Counted from the first letter of the stretch, positions 1-11,371 are shown. The stretch: 64,000 bases of DNA from JAHRAW01 sp965203265 (GCA_965203265.1 CBDBBV010000002.1:930001-994000), one strand, 5' to 3'. Numbers and translations: made by a program. Notes: generated by a model not told the origin, from the sequence alone.

Positions 1-2119
1 CATGTCCCTGCGTTATCCGAAGGGAAATTTCATGAAAAACGCCTTGGTTTTCGCGCCGGGAACGACCATCATCGACAGTTTGCGCGAGCTCAGCGAGATA
101 CCCTACGAAAAGATTTTACCGCCCGACCTCAATCGGGATTTCCTCGCCAACTTGAAAATCGAATATCCGAACAAGGGGAAAGAGATACAAGCGCAAACCG
201 GTAGCATTTACAACCTCATCGTTACCAACACCGAGAGAATCAGCCTGCGCGCCAACCGGCGGAAAAATCAGCAACAGGAAGTATTCGAGCGGGAGGAATT
301 ACAGGCGAATCTGCGGCTACAAAAGATCGCGAGTTTGCCGGGGCTTGGCGTCTTTTCGGATGAGGCGCATCATACATATGGGAACACTTTCGATAAACTG
401 AAGCGGGTGCGGGAGACCATCAATTACATCCATGCGCAAACGGCGATAGTGGCCGTGGTCAACACCACCGGAACACCATATTACAAGCAGCAATATCTTA
501 AGGAAGTCATCGTGTGGTATGGGCTTGGTGACGGCATCCGGGACAACATTTTGAAAGAGTTGTACAACGGCATTCATCAATACAATTTCAAAGTGCAAGA
601 GGAACGAGAAGTATTCGACGAGGTCATTCGGGAATTTTTCCGAACCTACGGCAAGGTTTCTCTTCCGAACGGGAGTAAAGCGAAGATCGCCTTCTATTTC
701 AAGACTCAAGCGCATCTGGATGCTTCTCGCCAACATATCGAACGGGCAATGGCAAGCATCGGCGAAAGCGTCTCCCAAATACTGGTCAACACCCAGCAAT
801 CGAGCGGCGCCGAAGTGGACAACTTCAAACGACTCAACAATCCCGGCAATCAAAAAAGGATCATTCTGCTCATCGGCAAAGGCGTGGAAGGTTGGAACTG
901 CCCCAGTTTGTTCGCCTGCGCCCTGATCAAGGAGCAGACGACCAGCAATAATTATGTACTGCAAGCGGCCACCCGCTGTTTGCGGCAGACACCGGGCAAT
1001 CGGCATTCGGCCAAGATATTCATGGATTACGGCAACGCCAGGATTCTGGATAAGGAATTGCAGGCCAACTTCGGCACCGATCTCGGCCGGCTCAGTGCCG
1101 GGTCGAGAAGCAAGGAAACCATCACCCTGCGCATTCTCAAGACGGAACTGCCGAAATTGGAAATCACCCGCACCCGAAGGCGGGCGGTGCGAGCGGGAAA
1201 AGCGAATGGCGAAATCAAGTTGGAAAAACCTCGGTCGCAACCGATTCCCAAGATACTGCGCAGCATACTGACTCCCGATTTCAGCGGCCCCAGGGAAATA
1301 CTGTTGCCGACCGGCGACACCACGGAATTGCCCGTCCGCGATGGAAAAAAGGACTGCCATACCGCCGCATGGGAAATCGCTTCACGATACCATTTGCCGG
1401 TGTTGCCGCTTTTGCACAAACTCAAGGAATTCTATCCGAAGGGGGAGATGCCGAGTAGCCATCTGTATGGGATTCTGCGGCAGGTTGAACGGCAACAGGT
1501 GAACTACAAGACGATTGAGGAGAAAATAACCGAAGTGATGGCATTGATTCGAGTGCAGGACGAGCGTGGCCGGGAGGTTTTCGAGAAAGACGAGGACGGT
1601 ACCTACATTCACCGACTGCGACTGCTCAAGGATACCGTCGAGCAGATGCGGGACGGCGGCTTGTTTGCCGAACGCGAAAAACACAAGGACCAACACGATT
1701 TGAGCTTCCACTATACGCCCTACCACTTCGACAGCCAGCCGGAACGCTCCGTATTCCAACAGGTATTATCCATGCTGAACGCCGACCCCGACGATGTGGA
1801 GGCGTTTCTGTTCACCGGCGGGCTGACCGACCCGAAGAAAACCGACTTCCATTTCGAATATCTCGGCGAAGATGGGCGTTATCACCGTTATTTTCCCGAT
1901 TTTGTGGTTGTAAAAAAGACCGGAGAGTTCTATATTATCGAGGTCAAGGCCGAGCGGGAACGAGGCGATGCGGTGGTGGAGGCGAAGAGGAAGGCGGTGG
2001 AGCGGTTGCAGGGGATGCAGCCGGGGAAATTCAAATATCAGGTAGTATATTCTTCAACCCCGGATGTGGAAGTGCGTGAATTGGCCCCCGTAATGAATTG
2101 GAGTAAGCGTAAATCATGA
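1..2119 (+). CDS. res: Type III restriction enzyme, Res subunit (5' partial)
   Basis: This is the C-terminal part of a type III restriction subunit, which translocates on DNA using ATP and cleaves it with its Mod partner. The visible 705 residues contain the DEAH box (SDEAHH, near residue 119), a motif III-like TTGTPY, and a motif VI-like QAATRCLRQ near residue 320. The C-terminus has a PD-(D/E)xK nuclease signature (PDFVVV followed by IIEVKAE, about residues 625-645). The Walker A motif expected upstream is missing, so the gene must begin left of the window; the ATG at position 2 is internal. Its stop overlaps the next start as ATGA. The order res then mod is the reverse of the usual mod-res. 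Family assignment is secure. Target site and activity cannot be read from the sequence. Confidence 0.88.
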   Translation, partial: MSLRYPKGNFMKNALVFAPGTTIIDSLRELSEIPYEKILPPDLNRDFLANLKIEYPNKGKEIQAQTGSIYNLIVTNTERISLRANRRKNQQQEVFEREELQANLRLQKIASLPGLGVFSDEAHHTYGNTFDKLKRVRETINYIHAQTAIVAVVNTTGTPYYKQQYLKEVIVWYGLGDGIRDNILKELYNGIHQYNFKVQEEREVFDEVIREFFRTYGKVSLPNGSKAKIAFYFKTQAHLDASRQHIERAMASIGESVSQILVNTQQSSGAEVDNFKRLNNPGNQKRIILLIGKGVEGWNCPSLFACALIKEQTTSNNYVLQAATRCLRQTPGNRHSAKIFMDYGNARILDKELQANFGTDLGRLSAGSRSKETITLRILKTELPKLEITRTRRRAVRAGKANGEIKLEKPRSQPIPKILRSILTPDFSGPREILLPTGDTTELPVRDGKKDCHTAAWEIASRYHLPVLPLLHKLKEFYPKGEMPSSHLYGILRQVERQQVNYKTIEEKITEVMALIRVQDERGREVFEKDEDGTYIHRLRLLKDTVEQMRDGGLFAEREKHKDQHDLSFHYTPYHFDSQPERSVFQQVLSMLNADPDDVEAFLFTGGLTDPKKTDFHFEYLGEDGRYHRYFPDFVVVKKTGEFYIIEVKAERERGDAVVEAKRKAVERLQGMQPGKFKYQVVYSSTPDVEVRELAPVMNWSKRKS

Positions 2120-2346
2120 AACCACTGGATAGTTGCATCAAGGAAAAAATGAAGCACCCGATAAAAAGTATCGGATACCGAACAACCGAAGAAATTCTGA
2201 GGCGAAATCCACAGATATCCAAGTCGGTTGTTACGCAATATGCCGAGCTGGAGAAGAAGCTGAAAAACTTAGGAGTGGATACAAAACCTCGCTACACGTT
2301 GTCTCATCCTTTTCGTGGAATTGATTCAAATTCTCAAAAACAGTAA
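2116..2346 (+). CDS. Small hypothetical protein between res and mod
   Basis: This 76-residue, lysine-rich ORF starts inside the res stop (ATGA overlap at 2116-2119) and runs about 30 bases into the GTG start proposed for mod. I do not recognise a domain. The central part (about residues 20-50) looks helical and charged (EEILRRN, ELEKKLKNLG). The coupled position in a restriction-modification operon suggests it is translated and may be an accessory or regulatory factor, but that rests on position only. It could also be a relic of an originally longer Mod N-terminus. Confidence 0.45.
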   Translation: MKPLDSCIKEKMKHPIKSIGYRTTEEILRRNPQISKSVVTQYAELEKKLKNLGVDTKPRYTLSHPFRGIDSNSQKQ

Positions 2347-4288
2347 GTTGGCATCCAACATCAAAATCACTCCCTTGAAAGGTCGCCCGATGTTGCATTG
2401 GGTCGACAAAAAGCCGCTGGATGTGGTGCAGCATTTTCCGGCGCAGTTGTGCGAAACAGTGGGTATTGGGAATCCACCAAACGAACCGTCGTGGAAAGCG
2501 TTTAGCAAGAGTCAATACAACCTGCTGTTTCACGGCGACAACAAGGAGGTTCTTTCATCGCTTTTGATTTCCGGATTTCGGGGCAAGGTAGACTTGATCT
2601 ACATCGATCCACCGTTTGATTCAGGTGCTGATTATGTGCGTGCAGTGAAATTACGCGGGCAGAATCAAAAACTGGATGGTGAAGGACATACTCCCATTGA
2701 GCAGGCACAATACGAAGATATTTGGGCGAACGACAATTACTTGCAATTTATGTATGAACGATTGATCTTGATGCGAGAATTATTGAATGAGAGGGGAGGT
2801 ATCTATCTTCATTGCGACTGGCACAAGAGTCATCATTTACGGTTTTTATTGGACGAAGTATTTGGAGCAGACAACTTCGCAAATGAAATTGTCTGGAAAA
2901 GGACTACATCTCGAGCTGGGAGCGCTTATTACAACCATGTTCACGATACGCTATTCTTTTACAGAAAAAGTGATTCAGCAATTTGGAATCAACAACACAC
3001 GCCATATCAACAACAATATATTGACTCTATGTTTACAGGGCAGGATGCGGATGGCCGGCGATGGCGAAAAACTCCTTTGACGGCTAGTGGAACAACAAGA
3101 AACGGATCATCTGGAAAAATGTGGCGTGGGATTAATCCTGCTGATATTGGCGATGGTAGGCATTGGGCTATACCGGGATTTGTACACCACCTGCTCAGCC
3201 CGAAAGCACAAAATGATACATTGTCCGCATTGGATGAATTGGAAGAAATGGGGCGCATTGTTTGGTCGCAACAAGGCAAGGGCAGACCGGATTTGAAGCA
3301 GTATCTCGATGATCGAGAAGGTATTGAATTGCAGTCATTATGGCTTGATGTAAATGGTGAAAACCCCTATTTCCCCACCCAAAAACCCGAAGCCCTACTG
3401 GAACGCATCATCAAAGCCTCCAGCAACGAAGGTTCCATCGTTCTCGACTGCTTTTGCGGCAGCGGCACCACCGCCTCGGTCGCAGAGAAATTGAACCGCC
3501 GTTGGATCATGGCGGATTTGAACAAGGGCGCGATTCAAACCACCATCAAGCGTTTGCAGGGCGTCATCAATGGAAAGAACGGCGATTTGGCGGAAAAGAA
3601 CGGGCATGGGTTGATTCACTATCGGGTAAACAACTACGACTGCGCCAAGCAGAATGGCCTCAAGCGAATCATCATTTCAAAATACGGCGTGCAAACGGAT
3701 CGTAAAGACCTCTTCTTCGATGGCATCGTAAGCGGCCAACTGGCGAAGATCATCGATCTGGATCGGCCATTGACTCGACTGGATATTCAAATCGTCAAGG
3801 ACGAAATCGCCAACAATCGACCGGATGAAACGCGCGATATTACGATTTTTTGCAACGGTTCGGAATTGGAAATCATCAACGAACTCGGCAAGGAGAAGAG
3901 TCCGATCAACAAAATCACCATCCGCGATATTCAACAGGACGGCATGATCACCAACCAACCGGCGCAGGCGGAGGTGAAGATCACAAAGAAAAACAAGAAG
4001 GCATCGGTGAAAATCACCGAATACATCAGCCCTTCCATCTTGGCGCGAATGAACATCGATCGCACGCTGTTCGATGCACGAATTGACGACTTCCGTGCGC
4101 AGATAGATTGCGTGCTACTCGACAACGATTACGACGGCAAGCATTTCAACATCGTCGCCAGCGACCTGCCGAAAAAGCGAACCGACTTCATCAAGGGCGA
4201 GTACGAATTGCCCCTCCCCCGCGCCGGCGCGAAAGTGGCGGTGAAAATTGTGGATATGCTGGGCGAGGAGCTGATATTCATCCAATGA
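2315..4288 (+). CDS. mod: Type III-type site-specific DNA methyltransferase (Mod-like)
   Basis: This 657-residue adenine-type methyltransferase would modify the recognition site and guide the Res subunit. Motif IV (DPPF, near residue 97, in IYIDPPFDSG) precedes the SAM-binding motif I (DCFCGSGTT, near residue 380). That is the beta-class order typical of type III Mod proteins. The region between them would hold target recognition. The assigned start is GTG at 2315, which overlaps the preceding small ORF, and no strong ribosome site is visible. The homologous-looking block KGRPMLHW begins soon after, so the start is plausible but not proven. With res it forms a restriction-modification operon. 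Base composition is lower in GC than the genes to the right, which fits acquisition by transfer. Confidence 0.85.
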   Translation: MELIQILKNSKLASNIKITPLKGRPMLHWVDKKPLDVVQHFPAQLCETVGIGNPPNEPSWKAFSKSQYNLLFHGDNKEVLSSLLISGFRGKVDLIYIDPPFDSGADYVRAVKLRGQNQKLDGEGHTPIEQAQYEDIWANDNYLQFMYERLILMRELLNERGGIYLHCDWHKSHHLRFLLDEVFGADNFANEIVWKRTTSRAGSAYYNHVHDTLFFYRKSDSAIWNQQHTPYQQQYIDSMFTGQDADGRRWRKTPLTASGTTRNGSSGKMWRGINPADIGDGRHWAIPGFVHHLLSPKAQNDTLSALDELEEMGRIVWSQQGKGRPDLKQYLDDREGIELQSLWLDVNGENPYFPTQKPEALLERIIKASSNEGSIVLDCFCGSGTTASVAEKLNRRWIMADLNKGAIQTTIKRLQGVINGKNGDLAEKNGHGLIHYRVNNYDCAKQNGLKRIIISKYGVQTDRKDLFFDGIVSGQLAKIIDLDRPLTRLDIQIVKDEIANNRPDETRDITIFCNGSELEIINELGKEKSPINKITIRDIQQDGMITNQPAQAEVKITKKNKKASVKITEYISPSILARMNIDRTLFDARIDDFRAQIDCVLLDNDYDGKHFNIVASDLPKKRTDFIKGEYELPLPRAGAKVAVKIVDMLGEELIFIQ

Positions 4289-4308
4289 TCCGATGATCCG
4301 ATGATCCG
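4285..4308 (+). repeat. Three tandem copies of ATGATCCG
   Basis: Three perfect 8-base direct repeats begin in the last codon of mod, cover its TGA stop and continue into the spacer before the convergent acetoacetyl-CoA synthetase gene. It is short enough to expand or contract by slippage. No function is assigned. Confidence 0.85.
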
Positions 4309-4344
4309 CCCCCACGGAACGGATCGACAACCGCCCTGCCCCAC

Positions 4345-6318
<1,974 letters not shown>

Positions 6319-6330
6319 CAGCGCGTGGCG

Positions 6331-6651
6331 TCAGTACTGGGATTCCGGTACATGGACGATCAGGCCGTCCAGTTCCGGAGTGATCTTGATCTGGCAGCTG
6401 AGGCGGCTGGTTTCGTCCACCCCTTCGGCGAAATCCAGCAATTCGCTTTCCAGTTCGTCCTTCGGCGGCAGTTTGTCGTACCACGATGGGTCGATGTGGA
6501 CATGGCAGGTCGCGCAGCTGCAGGCGCCGCCGCATTCCGCCAGAATGCCGGAAAATTTGTTGCGCACGGCCACCCTCATCACTACATCGCCATTCTTGGC
6601 GTCGATGGCGTGGTGACTTCCGTCGGCGAGGATGAAATTGATGGTGGTCAT
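6331..6651 (-). CDS. Adrenodoxin-type 2Fe-2S ferredoxin
   Basis: A 106-residue soluble electron carrier. The cysteine pattern is that of vertebrate/bacterial-type 2Fe-2S ferredoxins: CGGACSCATC near residues 40-49 (three ligands) and a fourth cysteine in SRLSCQI near residue 85. The length is usual for the family. It lies between the Rieske-ThDP fusion gene (upstream) and aacS (12 bases downstream), so it may serve the redox step of that cluster. Its partner reductase is not in the window. It is unlikely to be the Isc ferredoxin, because no isc/hsc genes surround it. Confidence 0.9.
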   Translation of the reverse strand: MTTINFILADGSHHAIDAKNGDVVMRVAVRNKFSGILAECGGACSCATCHVHIDPSWYDKLPPKDELESELLDFAEGVDETSRLSCQIKITPELDGLIVHVPESQY

Positions 6652-6711
6652 TGGCAGTGGTCGATAGCGATATGGATAAATGGGAACTGAATTCAGGTTG
6701 TCGGGCTGGCG

Positions 6712-8709
6712 TTACACCAGATCCGGGTCGGACATGATCTCCACCAACGCCGGCCCGGAATGAGCGAGGGCTTTTTCGATGGCTCGATCCAGCTTGCTCG
6801 CATCAACCACCCGTTCGCCGAAGGCGCCGCACAGTTTCGCGTAGGCGGCGAAATTCGGATTGTGCAACTTGGTCTGCCACACCGTCCATTGCGCCGCCCG
6901 CTGCTCCTTGCTGATCTTGCCCAGTTGGTGATTGTTCAACAGGATGTGGGTGATGTTCATGTTGTATTTGACCGCGGTGGTGAAGTCGCCCAGATATTGG
7001 CCGAATCCGCCGTCTCCGCCGATGGACACCACCGGCCGCCCGCGCAATTCCGCCTGATCCTGTGTCGCCGCCCACGCCCCCATAGCCGCGGGGAAGGAGA
7101 AGCCGATGGAGCCGAGATACCCCGACATCAATACGGATTGTCGGGCGCACTCGAAATAGCGCCCGAATGAATAGGTGTTGTTGCCCACATCCACGGCGAT
7201 GATGGCGTTGGCCGGTAGGAGGCGCGTGAGGGCGTCGAATATGATGGCGGAATTGAGGCCATTGCCGCGATCGTCTCGTTGCCGGCTGCACTTTTCCCGG
7301 CGCCAGATTCGCCAGCGCTCGGCGATTTCCCCGCGTTGATCCACGGTTTTGAGCCGTCCCCGTCCGTCTATTTCCGCCGCCAGTAGCCGCGCGGTAACCC
7401 CGATTTCCCCCCACACCGGCAGGGTTACCGGGTGGAATTTGCCCAGCGCCATCTGCTCGAAGTCCACCTGAATGATCGGTCGCTTTTCCGTGATGCCGGT
7501 GTGGTTGGAGAACGACGAGCCGAACGCCAGAATCAGATCGCATTCGTTCATGAACCAACTGGCGATGGGCGTGCCGGAGCGCCCCAATACCCCCGCCGCC
7601 AGCGGGTGGCTGTCGGCGATCTGCCCCTTGCCCTTGAAGGTGGTGAGCACCGGCGCGTGGAGTTTTTCCGCCAACTCGATCACCTCGTCCATGGCCTGGC
7701 GGGCGCCGTAGCCGACGATGACGATGGGGCGGCGATGCTCGGCGATGAGGGCGGCGGCGCGCGCCAGCGAATCCGCCGAGGGGGCGATGGCGCAATCCCC
7801 TAGACGGCCCTGAGGGTGGCCGGCGCGGGCGTTTAATCCGGCCTCGATGGTTTGCACATCGTCGGGGAAGATGAGGTGCGCCGGTAGGCGATCGACCACG
7901 GCGTTCTTGCACGCCAAACTCATCAGCTCGCCGTGTTTGCTGGTGTGCAATACCGTTTGGCTGAATTCCGCCACGGACTCGAAGGCGGACGCCAGATCGA
8001 TCTCCTGAAAGGCGCCGGGGCCGAACACCTGCACATTCACCTGCCCGGTCAGCGCAATCACCGGCGCGCGATCGACCTTGGCGTCCCACAGGCCGGTGAG
8101 CAGATTGGTGGCACCGGGGCCGGCGATGGTCAAACAGGCCGCCGGTTTGCCCGAAGCCTTGGCATAGCCGGAACAAGCGAACGCGGCGCTGCCCTCGTGG
8201 CGGATGCCGTAGTAGCGGATATTGCCCTTGCGCTCCTGCAACCGCAGAGCCTCGGCCAGCCCCAGATTGGAGTGCCCGACCATGCCGAACACGGATTGCA
8301 CCCCCCAATTCACCATGGTTTCCACCATGACATCGGAAATGGTCGGCGGCCTTTGCGGCTCGGCCTCGAGCCCCACATAGATGCCGTCGTCGCGCACTTC
8401 CAGCGGATAGCATTTCTGCCCCGAATCCTCGTGTCCGCCGGGCGGCAGGCCGGTTTGCGGGTCGAAGTCCCAGCCGTGCCACGGGCAGCGCAGCCAGCAG
8501 CGGCCGTCCTTGCCGATTTCGATGGAGCCTTCCCCCAGAGGGCCGCCCTGATGGGGGCAGCGATTGTCCAGCGCGGCATAGTTGCCGTCGACATGGGTCA
8601 GCGCCAGCGACAGCGCACCCGCCGTTACCGTCTTGACTCGGCCTTCGGGCAACTCGTCCGGCGTGGCCACTCGGTGCCATTCCAGTGCGGGTTTTTGCTG
8701 GGTGGTCAT
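6712..8709 (-). CDS. Fusion of a Rieske 2Fe-2S domain with a ThDP-dependent (acetolactate-synthase-like) enzyme
   Basis: This 665-residue protein joins two recognisable modules. Residues about 10-110 are a Rieske-type ferredoxin domain with both ligand pairs (CPHQGGPL and CPWHGW). Residues about 125-660 are a complete thiamine-diphosphate enzyme of the acetolactate synthase/sulfoacetaldehyde acetyltransferase/oxalyl-CoA decarboxylase group. It has the catalytic glutamate in IRHEGSAAF, a central domain, and a GDG...NN cofactor motif near the C-terminus (GGDGGFG...LLNNHQLG). The substrate cannot be deduced; biosynthetic IlvB is unlikely because no ilvN follows. It lies 74 bases after the ProW-like permease, and a 2Fe-2S ferredoxin gene follows. 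I see no strong ribosome site. The fusion is continuous in one frame. Confidence 0.85.
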   Translation of the reverse strand: MTTQQKPALEWHRVATPDELPEGRVKTVTAGALSLALTHVDGNYAALDNRCPHQGGPLGEGSIEIGKDGRCWLRCPWHGWDFDPQTGLPPGGHEDSGQKCYPLEVRDDGIYVGLEAEPQRPPTISDVMVETMVNWGVQSVFGMVGHSNLGLAEALRLQERKGNIRYYGIRHEGSAAFACSGYAKASGKPAACLTIAGPGATNLLTGLWDAKVDRAPVIALTGQVNVQVFGPGAFQEIDLASAFESVAEFSQTVLHTSKHGELMSLACKNAVVDRLPAHLIFPDDVQTIEAGLNARAGHPQGRLGDCAIAPSADSLARAAALIAEHRRPIVIVGYGARQAMDEVIELAEKLHAPVLTTFKGKGQIADSHPLAAGVLGRSGTPIASWFMNECDLILAFGSSFSNHTGITEKRPIIQVDFEQMALGKFHPVTLPVWGEIGVTARLLAAEIDGRGRLKTVDQRGEIAERWRIWRREKCSRQRDDRGNGLNSAIIFDALTRLLPANAIIAVDVGNNTYSFGRYFECARQSVLMSGYLGSIGFSFPAAMGAWAATQDQAELRGRPVVSIGGDGGFGQYLGDFTTAVKYNMNITHILLNNHQLGKISKEQRAAQWTVWQTKLHNPNFAAYAKLCGAFGERVVDASKLDRAIEKALAHSGPALVEIMSDPDLV

Positions 8710-8783
8710 GATCGTTCAGGCCATTCGGGAGGCCGCGATTTTTGCCTAGGCAACGAGGATTTGCAATGCTCGGCGCTCAGTGA

Positions 8784-10325
8784 TCAGTGGCGGCTGGTTC
8801 GCTGCTTGTAGTGCCCTTGAATGATGCGGTCGATCACCATGGCGCAGAACAGGATGGCCAGCCCGGCCAACATGCCCTGCCCCTTGGCGGCGTATTGCAA
8901 GGCTTCGAGCACATTGCGCCCGAGACCGCCGGCGCCGATGAGCGAGGCGATGACCACCATGGAAAGGCACATCAGGATGGTCTGGTTGATGCCGGTCATG
9001 ATGGACGGCATGGCCAGCGGGATTTCCACCTCGCGCAGCAACATGCGCTTGGTGGCGCCGAATGCCAACGCCGCCTCCTTGGTGCTCTCCGGCACGCCGC
9101 GCATACCGAGGGCGGTGAGGCGGATCACCGGCGGCATGCCGAAGATGATGGTGGAGAGGACGCCCGGCGGTTTGCCGGTGCCGAAGAAGGCGATGATCGG
9201 GATGAGGTAGACGAATGCGGGCATGGTCTGCATGAAGTCCAGCACCGGCAAGGCCACATTGTAGGCGCGCTCGTTCTTGCCGAACCACAGGCCGAGGGGA
9301 ATGCCGAAGATCAGGCAGAGGAAGGCGGCGGCGCCCAGCAGCGCCACGGTCGCCATGCTGACTTCCCACAGCCCGAGAAAGGCGAGGTAGGCGAGGGAGG
9401 CGGCGGTGAATATCGCCACCCGCGGCCCGGCCAAGCGCCACGCGGTTACCAGAATCACCGTCATCACCACCGGCCACGGAGTTTGCACGAACACCACTTC
9501 GAGGCCGTCCAGCATGGTTCGGACGCCGCTGATGATGCCGTCGAAAACTCCGGCGCCGTGGATGGACAACCAGTCGAAGCCGTCTTCCATCCAGTTGGCG
9601 ATGGGGGTGAACAGCTGCTTGTCCACGGGGAATTCGGTGATGAACGGATGCGGCTTGGCGACGGTAAAGCGGTACAGAGTCAGGGGCACGATGGCGAGCC
9701 ACAGCGCCGTGGAAAACCCGACCCAGACGAGGCTGAAACCGCTCGGGGTGGCGGGTTGCGCGCGCCACGCCAGATACTGCTTCTCGTAGCGCAGGTTGGC
9801 GTAAAACCCTTGGAATAGGCGCAACACCAGCAACATGATCATGCCGATGACGATGAGGCGAGTGGCGCCGGCCGCGGCTTCGTGGGCCTCCGCCAACAAG
9901 CGCTCGGCGGCGCGCTTGAGGTTGCCGGCGGTGGTGAGCATGCCCTGAGCGTCCGCTTCCCCCGCCTGCAGAGATTGCTGCGCCTGATCGTACAGTTCGC
10001 GCCAGCGCACCTCGAGTTTTTCCGCGCGGGCGAATTTTTCCGCGCCCAGTTCCCCCCACAAGCCGCGCCCCAACTGCACCAGCGCCAGCAATTCGAGCAC
10101 GAGAAAGGCCCAGAAATACCCCCACAAACCACGCGCCGCGCCCCAGAAGGGCCCGGCCAGCGCCGCCATCGGATTCCACGAATGCGGCAGTTCGGTGGCG
10201 GACTGGATTTTGCCGAATTCGCGGGTGTAGTAGGGCGCGTTGCGGCCGACGAATTCGCCGATGGAGCTGCCGAGGGCGTTGCCGCCGCCGCCGTTGTCGT
10301 TGCCGTTGCCGTGGTTCGCGCTCAT
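8784..10325 (-). CDS. proW: Quaternary-amine (glycine betaine/proline type) ABC transporter permease, enlarged
   Basis: The inner-membrane channel of an OpuA/ProU-type importer. The C-terminal half (about residues 290-500) is the canonical permease, with an EAA-type loop (ESTKEAALAFGATKRMLLREVEIPLAMPSI) and several membrane segments. The protein has 513 residues, well above the roughly 280-350 usual for ProW. The first 270 or so hold a Gly/Asn-rich tail (NDNGGGGN), a membrane segment, a long charged helix (about residues 90-160) and further membrane segments. The start overlaps the ProV stop by one base, so translation is coupled. ProX-ProV-ProW form one operon. The ligand could be glycine betaine, proline betaine, carnitine or a similar osmolyte or nutrient. 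Confidence 0.88.
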   Translation of the reverse strand: MSANHGNGNDNGGGGNALGSSIGEFVGRNAPYYTREFGKIQSATELPHSWNPMAALAGPFWGAARGLWGYFWAFLVLELLALVQLGRGLWGELGAEKFARAEKLEVRWRELYDQAQQSLQAGEADAQGMLTTAGNLKRAAERLLAEAHEAAAGATRLIVIGMIMLLVLRLFQGFYANLRYEKQYLAWRAQPATPSGFSLVWVGFSTALWLAIVPLTLYRFTVAKPHPFITEFPVDKQLFTPIANWMEDGFDWLSIHGAGVFDGIISGVRTMLDGLEVVFVQTPWPVVMTVILVTAWRLAGPRVAIFTAASLAYLAFLGLWEVSMATVALLGAAAFLCLIFGIPLGLWFGKNERAYNVALPVLDFMQTMPAFVYLIPIIAFFGTGKPPGVLSTIIFGMPPVIRLTALGMRGVPESTKEAALAFGATKRMLLREVEIPLAMPSIMTGINQTILMCLSMVVIASLIGAGGLGRNVLEALQYAAKGQGMLAGLAILFCAMVIDRIIQGHYKQRTSRH

Positions 10326-11371
10326 CAGTCCCGCCCTCCTTTGATGCCCTGCAGCAGGGTGATCTTGTCCACCACGCCCACATCTTTGCCGTCGGCGGTG
10401 ATGAGGATGGGCAGATCGGTGTCGGCGGACAGGTCGATGAGGCCGCTCAGGTCGGTGTCGTGGGGCGTCCGCGGCGCGCCGCTCAAGTCCTGACCGGGGC
10501 GGGGTTGGTATTCGTCGATGGCGATCATGATGGAGTGGGCGAAGATCAGCTTCAGGGTGGAAATTCCCTCGACGAAATCGCGCACATAGTCGTCCACCGG
10601 ATTGGTGACGATCTCTTCCGGCGAGCCGATCTGCACGATGACGCCGTCTTTCATTATGGCGATGCGGTTGCCGATGCGGATGGCCTCGTCCAGATCGTGG
10701 GTGATGAACAAGGTGGTCTTGCTCATATCGGCGGACAGGGACATGAATTGCTCCTGCAACTGCCGGCGGATGAGTGGGTCGAGCGCGGAAAAGGGTTCGT
10801 CCATGAGCAGCACTTCGGGATCGGATGCCAGCGCCCGCGCCAAGCCGACTCGTTGCTGCATGCCGCCGGACAACTCGCTGGGGAATCGATCCTCGTAGCC
10901 GTCCAGATTGACCAGCTGCAGATATCTTTGGGAGACTTCCCAGCGCTTGGATTTGGATTCGCCGCGCACCTGCAGCGGAAAGGCCACATTGTCGCGCACG
11001 GTGCGGTGGGGCAGCAGCGCCATATGTTGGAAGACCATGCCGATGTGGGCGGCGCGCATTTCGCGCAATTCCTCTTCATTCAGCGCCAGCACATCTTTGC
11101 CGAGCACGTTGACGGCGCCCGCGGTGGGTTCGATCAGCCGATTCAGGTGGCGCGCCATGGTGGATTTGCCCGATCCCGAAAGGCCCATGACGCAGAATAT
11201 CTCCCCCTTCGCCACCGTGAATGAGCATCCGGCGATGCCGATGACGCAACCGAATTTCTCCAGCACCTCGGGTTTGCTCAGACGTTCCTCCTTGACGGCA
11301 GCCATGGCCGCACGGGAGTCGAGGCCGAATATCTTCCATACATCCTCGAAGATGATCACATCTTCCGCCAT
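10325..11371 (-). CDS. proV: Quaternary-amine ABC transporter ATP-binding subunit
   Basis: A 348-residue ATPase of a glycine betaine/proline-type importer. It shows Walker A (GLSGSGKST), the ABC signature (LSGGMQQRVGLARAL), Walker B (VLLMDEPFSALD) and the H-loop (FITHDLDEAI). The C-terminal extension resembles the regulatory CBS-like region of ProV, though it looks short and divergent. I chose the ATG at 11371 (MAEDVIIF) over a longer upstream reading because an AGGAG site sits about eight bases ahead of it. The stop overlaps the proW start. It probably energises uptake of a betaine or methylated amine used by the upstream flavoprotein. Confidence 0.92.
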   Translation of the reverse strand: MAEDVIIFEDVWKIFGLDSRAAMAAVKEERLSKPEVLEKFGCVIGIAGCSFTVAKGEIFCVMGLSGSGKSTMARHLNRLIEPTAGAVNVLGKDVLALNEEELREMRAAHIGMVFQHMALLPHRTVRDNVAFPLQVRGESKSKRWEVSQRYLQLVNLDGYEDRFPSELSGGMQQRVGLARALASDPEVLLMDEPFSALDPLIRRQLQEQFMSLSADMSKTTLFITHDLDEAIRIGNRIAIMKDGVIVQIGSPEEIVTNPVDDYVRDFVEGISTLKLIFAHSIMIAIDEYQPRPGQDLSGAPRTPHDTDLSGLIDLSADTDLPILITADGKDVGVVDKITLLQGIKGGRD

